A stretch of 17,452 nucleotides of DNA from an uncultured Faecalibacterium sp. GTDB taxonomy: Bacteria; Bacillota; Clostridia; Oscillospirales; Ruminococcaceae. Positions 13,230-17,452 of the stretch are shown here, in pieces (position 1 is the first letter of the stretch; each line of letters begins with the position of its first letter). Location: the NCBI GenBank assembly GCA_900765105.1, contig CAAFQM010000033.1, positions 1 to 17,452 of the forward strand. The letters are read 5' to 3'. A program made the position numbers and the translations under genes. A model generated the notes under the pieces. It worked only from the letters and a program-made list of their open reading frames with translations. It made no database searches and was not told the DNA's origin.

Positions 13230-14267
13230 ATGAGTCAACCCGCATCCGCCCGGCCTTCCCGCAAAAAAACGGTCATTTCCCTGCTGGTCCTTCTGGTTCT
13301 CACCGGCATCATCGTTCTGATGTTCAAGGATCACTGGGGCGAGATCACGGCTGCACTGGCGCAGCTTTCGGCGTGGCAGGTGCTGGCGGTATTGGCCATC
13401 GGCCTGAGCTATCCGCTGCTGGAAGGATGTGTTGCGTGGGTGATCATCCGCAGCCGTCTGCCGCAGTTCAAGCTGTGGCAGGGGCTGGATGTGGGCTGGT
13501 GCGGCACCTTTGGCAACGTAGTCACGCTGGGTGCCGGTGCGGTGCCGGTGCAGCTGTACTACCTGCACAAGGCCGGGCTGCCGCTGGGCCCCGGCGCAGG
13601 CCTGATGACGCTGGAATATGTGTTCCACAAATCCACTGTTCTGCTGTACGCCACCGTGATGCTGCTGCTCCAGCACAACTGGCTGGCCGCCAACACCAGC
13701 GGCGTCATGGGCTATCTGCCGCTGGCATATGCTGTGGTAGCTGCCATCATCGTGGTGCTGGTGCTGGTGTGCGTGTCGCCGCTGGTGCAGAACCTTGCCC
13801 GCTGGCTGATGGGCTTTCTGCCAAAGACGGAAAAGTGGCAGCAGCGCCGCGCCGGCTGGCAGCAGCAGCTGGACATCCTCGGCGAAGAGAGCCGCCGCCT
13901 GCTGGCCGACAAGCCCCGCTGCCTGAAAATTTTCGTTCTGCAGGCGGTCAAGCTGTTCGGGCTGTTCTGCCTGCCCTACCTGTGCATCCGGTTCATGGGG
14001 CTGTCGCCGCTTAGTTTCTGGCAGGTGCAGCTGCTCACCAGCCTGGTGCTGTTTCTCTCCAACGCACTGCCCAACGTGGCCGGCATGGGATCCATCGAAA
14101 CGGCCTTTCTGCTGGTGTTCGGCAGCTTTCTGGAGCGGGGCGAGGTGATGAGCGTGCTCATGCTCTACCGCATCGCAAGCTACTATTTCGTGTTCGCAGC
14201 CAGTGCCGTGGGCTTCTTCATCGCCCAGCGGCATCTGACAGAGATGGAGACACTCAGAAAGGGGTGA
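13230..14267 (+). CDS. Flippase-like membrane protein, lysylphosphatidylglycerol synthase TM (UPF0104) family
   Basis: A 345-residue protein with about eight helices. Family features are GAGAVPVQLYYLHKAG at 101-116 and LPNVAGMGSIETAFLLVFG at 280-298, matching the PxPGGxGxxE element near the C-terminal helices of MprF/AglD-type proteins. There is no lysyl-transferase domain, so this is the transmembrane part alone. Related domains move charged lipids or polyprenyl-linked sugars between membrane leaflets, a role predicted here from family only. AAAGGAG lies 12 bases ahead of the ATG, a rather long spacing. It is separated from the glycosyltransferase by a terminator and has its own promoter, and overlaps nothing; the next gene follows after four bases. 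With the glycosyltransferase and acyltransferase nearby, a part in export of a surface lipid or glycan is plausible. Confidence 0.82.
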   Translation: MSQPASARPSRKKTVISLLVLLVLTGIIVLMFKDHWGEITAALAQLSAWQVLAVLAIGLSYPLLEGCVAWVIIRSRLPQFKLWQGLDVGWCGTFGNVVTLGAGAVPVQLYYLHKAGLPLGPGAGLMTLEYVFHKSTVLLYATVMLLLQHNWLAANTSGVMGYLPLAYAVVAAIIVVLVLVCVSPLVQNLARWLMGFLPKTEKWQQRRAGWQQQLDILGEESRRLLADKPRCLKIFVLQAVKLFGLFCLPYLCIRFMGLSPLSFWQVQLLTSLVLFLSNALPNVAGMGSIETAFLLVFGSFLERGEVMSVLMLYRIASYYFVFAASAVGFFIAQRHLTEMETLRKG

Positions 14268-14271
14268 CCCT

Positions 14272-14730
14272 ATGAAAAACAGAAGCATTCTGTCCCGGGC
14301 AGGACTCGTTCTGCTGGTTCTTCTGCTGCTGGTTCTGATCCTGCCGTCCGGAAAGATCGACCTTGCGTCAAAAATCAGCGCCAGCACGCAGGCCAGTGTC
14401 CGGGTGGAGCACCAGCAGAATTTTGCCAGCTCCAACGAAATGGAATTCAAGGTCTATTCAGGCTCGGATGCGGTGTACCAGAATGTTTCGGAACTGCTTT
14501 CCGGCGTGCGCTGCATAAAACAGCTCAACCAGAACTATTCTTCCTATTCCCATGCGTTTCCGGTGGATTCCATCACTGTGAGCTATTACGACGATGCCGA
14601 GCAGCATCAGCTGCTGTTCACCGTCTATTCCGACGGGGTGTGCATCGTGAACAGCGCGTTCGTCACCGTGAAGTATCCCGGCGGCGGGGCAGAAGAATTG
14701 TATCAGGAATTGCGGGAGATCGCTGAATAA
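14272..14730 (+). CDS. Small membrane-anchored extracytoplasmic protein of unknown function
   Basis: A 152-residue protein with a short positive start (MKNRSILSR), one strong hydrophobic helix at about residues 10-25 (GLVLLVLLLLVLILPS), and an outer domain of about 125 residues rich in Ser, Tyr and Val with probable beta strands (MEFKVYSGSDAVYQNV, SITVSYYDDAEQHQLLFTVY, SAFVTVKYP). No lipobox or sortase motif is seen. It starts four bases after the flippase-like gene with AAAGGGGTGA ahead, so the two are coupled. I do not recognise the family; a partner of the flippase-like protein is inferred from the pairing. Confidence 0.75.
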   Translation: MKNRSILSRAGLVLLVLLLLVLILPSGKIDLASKISASTQASVRVEHQQNFASSNEMEFKVYSGSDAVYQNVSELLSGVRCIKQLNQNYSSYSHAFPVDSITVSYYDDAEQHQLLFTVYSDGVCIVNSAFVTVKYPGGGAEELYQELREIAE

Positions 14731-14740
14731 TCTTTATAAA

Positions 14741-14791
14741 AACAAAAATCGGGGCGTACAGGTGGTCAAGCTGTACGTCCCGTTTTTGTTT
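14741..14791 (+). terminator. Terminator after the flippase/anchored protein pair
   Basis: Arms 14741-14761 and 14771-14790 pair over about 19 bp with one bulged T and two wobble pairs around a nine-base loop. The 3' arm ends in TTTTTGTTTTC. It lies 11 bases after the stop at 14730, and its A-rich left side could also stop minus-strand transcripts. Confidence 0.85.
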
Positions 14792-14799
14792 TCTTCGCA

Positions 14800-15136
14800 C
14801 AAAGTGCGGTACCAAACGCACCCTGCGCCGCGCATCGAGATACAGAGCAAACTGAGCTGTACCTCACTTGAAAAAAGAGAATGGAATGGAGGAATTGGCG
14901 TTTGCGCAGCAATGAAAGCCCCAGTGGGGCTTTTAAGCCACAAAGCGGTCTTGCGTAAGCAAGATGGAGCGGCCCTGCCGCGACAAACTTGGATTTTGCG
15001 GAAGCCCTTGCAGAGACTCCCGATTTCTGGTGCAACGTGGTTAGGTTTGTCTAACCATCGTTGCGAGAACAGAATACCATAGCCGGTTAGTCTTGTCAAC
15101 CCTTATTTTGCAATTTTTCCGTAAAAAGGGTGTGCC
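14800..15136 (+). other. Hairpin-rich non-coding stretch, possible repeat element or small RNA
   Basis: No convincing gene is found in this stretch; short open frames on both strands lack ribosome binding sites and recognisable proteins. Several compact hairpins follow one another: AAAGCCCC-AGT-GGGGCTTT (14915-14933), TCTTGC-GTAA-GCAAGA with a GNRA loop (14949-14964), GCGGC-CCT-GCCGC (14969-14981), and a 33-base hairpin GCAACG...CGTTGC with an inner GGTTAG-N6-CTAACC (15032-15064). The density of hairpins and the terminator at 15137 fit either a dispersed intergenic repeat or a structured RNA. No clear promoter for it was found, so strand is a guess from the terminator. Confidence 0.4.
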
Positions 15137-15158
15137 CGCCGGAGTTTCGGCGTTTTTT
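15137..15158 (+). terminator. Terminator-like hairpin with no gene in front of it
   Basis: CGCCG, loop GAGTTT, CGGCG, then six T. All five pairs are G-C. The last gene upstream already has its own terminator at 14741-14791, so this one either ends an RNA made from 14800-15136 or insulates the pflB promoter from read-through. Confidence 0.6.
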
Positions 15159-15214
15159 CTACATTCTACCCAAAGAAAGCCCCTTGCTTTGGCAGAAAAC
15201 CCACTTGTTTTCTA

Positions 15215-15243
15215 TTGCTTTTTACAGTGGTTCTTGCTATTAT
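15215..15243 (+). promoter_or_regulatory. Promoter of pflB
   Basis: TTGCTT (15215-15220), a 17-base spacer, and TATTAT (15238-15243) preceded by TGC, which makes an extended -10. The predicted start near 15250 gives a leader of about 170 nt ahead of the ATG at 15419. Confidence 0.7.
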
Positions 15244-15281
15244 AGTAACGCAAGATTTTGTGGGCAGGTTTTCATTTTTGT

Positions 15282-15394
15282 CTACACCTTGTAGTCAGGG
15301 CTGCCGCAGTCGGCAGTTCAAGACCGTTTCGCCCCCAGAAAGCCGCCTATGCAGAGCGGTTTTTCAAAGGCTCATTAGTTAGAAAACGCTAACT
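15282..15394 (+). promoter_or_regulatory. Structured 5' leader of pflB with attenuator-like hairpin
   Basis: Four hairpins follow one another inside the predicted leader: CTACA-CCT-TGTAG (15282-15294), CTGCCG-CAGT-CGGCAG (15301-15316), AAAGCCGC...GCGGTTTT running into T and C (15339-15364), and AGTTAG-N6-CTAACT (15377-15394). The third resembles an intrinsic terminator before the coding start, so it could be an attenuator. The leader does not match the T-box, SAM, TPP, FMN or other riboswitch consensus that I can recall. Confidence 0.45.
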
Positions 15395-15418
15395 GCGTAA
15401 TGGAGCAAGGAGGTTCCA

Positions 15419-17452
15419 ATGATCAATTTTGAACAGTGGGAAGGCTTTGAGGGCCGCATCTGGAAAGAAGAAGTCAACGTGCGCGACTTCATCCAGAAGA
15501 ACTATACCCCGTATGACGGCGACGAGAGCTTTCTGGCCGGCCCCACCGAGGCGACCGACAAGCTGTGGGGTGCCCTGCAGAAGCTGCAGAAGGCCGAGCG
15601 CGCCAAGGGCGGCGTGCTGGATATGGAGACCGAGGTCGTCAGCAGCCTGACCGCCTACGGCCCCGGCTATATCGACGAAAGCCTGAAGGATCTGGAGCAG
15701 ATCGTCGGCCTGCAGACCGACAAGCCCCTGAAGCGCGCCTTCATGCCCTACGGCGGCATCAAGATGGCCGAGCAGGCCTGCACCACCTACGGCTACGAGC
15801 CGTCCCCGGAGCTGCACAAGATCTTTACCGACTACACCCGCACCCACAATCAGGCCGTGTTCGACGCCTACACCCCCGAGATGAAGGCCGCCCGCCACAC
15901 CCACATCATCACCGGCCTGCCCGACACCTACGGCCGCGGCCGCATTGTGGGCGACTACCGCCGCGTGGCGCTGTACGGCATCGATGCGCTGATCAAGTTC
16001 AAGCAGGAGGACTTTGCCAACTGCGGCGACGGCACCATGACCGATGACGTTATCCGCCTGCGCGAGGAGATCGCCCGCCAGATCAACGCCCTGAAGGGCA
16101 TGAAGAAGATGGCCGAGGCCTACGGCTACGACATCTCCCAGCCCGCCAAGAACGCCAAGGAAGCCTGCCAGTGGCTGTACTTCGGGTATCTTGCCGCCAT
16201 CAAGACCCAGAACGGCGCCGCCATGAGCGTGGGCCGCATCTCCACCTTCCTGGACATCTACATCCAGCGCGATCTGGACAAGGGCATCCTGACCGAGAGC
16301 CAAGCACAGGAGCTGATCGACCACATGGTCATGAAGTTCCGCATGGTCAAGTTTGCCCGCATCCCCAGCTACAACCAGCTGTTCTCCGGCGATCCCGTGT
16401 GGGCAACGCTGGAAGTGGGCGGCATCGGCATGGACGGCCGCAGCATGGTCACCAAGAACTGCTACCGCTTCCTGCACACGCTGGAGAACATGGGCCCCGC
16501 CCCGGAGCCGAACCTGACCGTTCTGTATTCCTCTGCCCTGCCCGAAAACTTCAAGAAGTACGCCGCCAAGGTGTCCATCAACACCAGCTCGGTCCAGTAC
16601 GAGAACGATGACGTGATGAAGCCCGTGTGGGGCGATGACTACTCCATCTGCTGCTGCGTATCTGCCACCCAGACCGGCAAGGAGATGCAGTTCTTCGGTG
16701 CCCGCGCCAATCTGGCCAAGTGCCTGCTGTACGCCATCAACGGCGGCGTGGACGAAAAGAGCCACGAGCAGTGCGGCCCCAACTACGCGCCCATCACCGG
16801 CGAATACCTGAACTACGACGAAGTTCTGCCCAAGTACGTCAAGATGCTGGACTGGCTGGCCGGCCTGTACGTCAACGTGCTGAACCTCATCCAGTACATG
16901 CACGATAAATATTACTACGAAGAAGCCGAGATGGCTCTCATCGACACCGATGTGCGCCGCACCTTTGCCACCGGCATTGCAGGCTTCTCCCATGTCATCG
17001 ACTCCCTGAGCGCCATCAAGTACGCCAAGGTCAAGGTGGTGCGGGATGACACCGGCCTTGCCACCGGCTTTGAGGTGGAGGGCGACTTCCCCAAGTACGG
17101 CAACGATGATGACCGCGCCGACGAGATCGGCGTGTGGCTGCTCAAGACCTTCCTCGAGATGATCAAGAAGCGCCACACCTACCGCAACTCCGAGGCCACC
17201 ACCTCCATCCTGACCATCACCTCCAACGTGGTGTACGGCAAGTACACAGGTGCCCTGCCCGACGGCCGCGCCGCCTTCACCCCGTTTGCTCCGGGTGCAA
17301 ACCCCAGCTACGGCGCAGAGCAGAACGGTCTGCTGGCCTCCCTGAACTCGGTGGCCAAGCTGCCCTACCACTGGGCACTGGACGGCATCTCCAACACCCA
17401 GACCATCAACCCCGAGGCACTGGGTCACAGCGAGGGCGAGCGCGTGGAGAAC
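15419..17452 (+). CDS. pflB: Formate acetyltransferase (pyruvate formate-lyase), C-terminus cut by window edge
   Basis: The frame is open from ATG 15419 to the window edge: 678 codons starting MINFEQWEGF. AAGGAGG lies six bases ahead of the start. PFL is a cytosolic glycyl-radical enzyme that splits pyruvate with CoA into acetyl-CoA and formate during fermentation. The active-site cysteines are visible in DDYSICCCVSATQTGKE: Cys412-Cys413 align with the catalytic pair followed by Val-Ser in E. coli PflB, and an extra Cys411 replaces the usual Ala. The segment TLYSSALPE-like (LTVLYSSALPENFKKYA) and VGRISTFLDIY also fit. The glycyl-radical motif near the C-terminus lies beyond the window, as would any activating-enzyme gene. 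Family assignment over glycerol dehydratase relatives is supported by the adjacent cysteine pair. Confidence 0.95.
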   Translation, partial: MINFEQWEGFEGRIWKEEVNVRDFIQKNYTPYDGDESFLAGPTEATDKLWGALQKLQKAERAKGGVLDMETEVVSSLTAYGPGYIDESLKDLEQIVGLQTDKPLKRAFMPYGGIKMAEQACTTYGYEPSPELHKIFTDYTRTHNQAVFDAYTPEMKAARHTHIITGLPDTYGRGRIVGDYRRVALYGIDALIKFKQEDFANCGDGTMTDDVIRLREEIARQINALKGMKKMAEAYGYDISQPAKNAKEACQWLYFGYLAAIKTQNGAAMSVGRISTFLDIYIQRDLDKGILTESQAQELIDHMVMKFRMVKFARIPSYNQLFSGDPVWATLEVGGIGMDGRSMVTKNCYRFLHTLENMGPAPEPNLTVLYSSALPENFKKYAAKVSINTSSVQYENDDVMKPVWGDDYSICCCVSATQTGKEMQFFGARANLAKCLLYAINGGVDEKSHEQCGPNYAPITGEYLNYDEVLPKYVKMLDWLAGLYVNVLNLIQYMHDKYYYEEAEMALIDTDVRRTFATGIAGFSHVIDSLSAIKYAKVKVVRDDTGLATGFEVEGDFPKYGNDDDRADEIGVWLLKTFLEMIKKRHTYRNSEATTSILTITSNVVYGKYTGALPDGRAAFTPFAPGANPSYGAEQNGLLASLNSVAKLPYHWALDGISNTQTINPEALGHSEGERVEN

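Noticed and set aside
14915..14934. AAAGCCCC-AGT-GGGGCTTTT hairpin as a true terminator
   Set aside because: Its T-run is only four long and is followed by AAGCC; no transcript to terminate is evident, so it is listed only as part of the hairpin-rich region.
14762..15082. Overlapping open frames of about 90-120 codons on both strands after the flippase pair
   Set aside because: They begin inside the terminator hairpin or lack ribosome binding sites, cover hairpin-rich sequence, and look like no protein; treated as non-coding.
15251..15418. T-box or other known riboswitch in the pflB leader
   Set aside because: No T-box sequence (such as the TGGNACCGCG core) or other recognised riboswitch core is present; only generic hairpins are seen.
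15389..17428. 679-codon open frame on the minus strand
   Set aside because: It is the antisense shadow of pflB, whose plus-strand product is unmistakable; GC-rich codon use leaves long open antisense frames. The shadow protein is a low-complexity Val/Gly/Ala/His chain with no family features.
1..17452. tRNA/rRNA genes, CRISPR arrays, insertion sequences or phage genes
   Set aside because: No regularly spaced direct repeats, no transposase or integrase-like frames and no tRNA cloverleaf or rRNA sequence were recognised.

Overview
The window is GC-rich bacterial DNA with strong AGGAGG-type ribosome binding sites, short intergenic gaps, hairpin/T-tract terminators and a pyruvate formate-lyase. 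It looks like a fermentative anaerobic member of the Clostridia; gene content and style fit Faecalibacterium or a near relative, which is inference since no marker gene is present. Both edges cut a gene: purC on the left and the formate acetyltransferase gene on the right.

Left part (1-4492). The 3' end of purC meets, across a shared bidirectional terminator, a four-gene minus-strand operon: an ECF sigma factor, its zinc-type membrane anti-sigma factor, and two multi-pass membrane proteins of unknown function. All four are tightly spaced and two junctions overlap. Divergent from it is birA, a bifunctional biotin ligase/repressor. Behind birA lies a 59-codon remnant of a sensor histidine kinase that keeps its promoter, ribosome binding site and terminator but has lost nearly all of the kinase.

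Central part (4509-14730). Minus-strand genes encode two tandem paralogous acyl/amino-acid adenylating enzymes, a stand-alone acyl/peptidyl carrier protein, and a stand-alone condensation-domain-like acyltransferase with an HxxxDG motif. Diverging from them is a plus-strand group: a membrane acyltransferase of the acyltransferase-3 family, a coiled-coil protein ending in an SWKLTAPLR-type motif seen in glycan-assembly proteins, and a two-domain glycosyltransferase with a degenerate GT-A region ahead of a GT4-like GT-B region. After a terminator come a flippase-like membrane protein of the lysylphosphatidylglycerol-synthase TM family and a small membrane-anchored protein. Together they suggest an acid-activating, carrier-protein-based pathway making or decorating a cell-surface lipid or glycan, with a logic comparable to D-alanylation of teichoic acids but with different parts. 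This is the most interesting system in the window; its product cannot be read from sequence.

Right part (14731-17452). About 690 bases without a convincing gene hold many hairpins, a second terminator with no gene in front of it, three related inverted repeats of the GTTAG-N6-CTAAC type, and a good promoter followed by a structured leader of about 170 nt. This leads into the formate acetyltransferase gene (pflB), open to the window edge.
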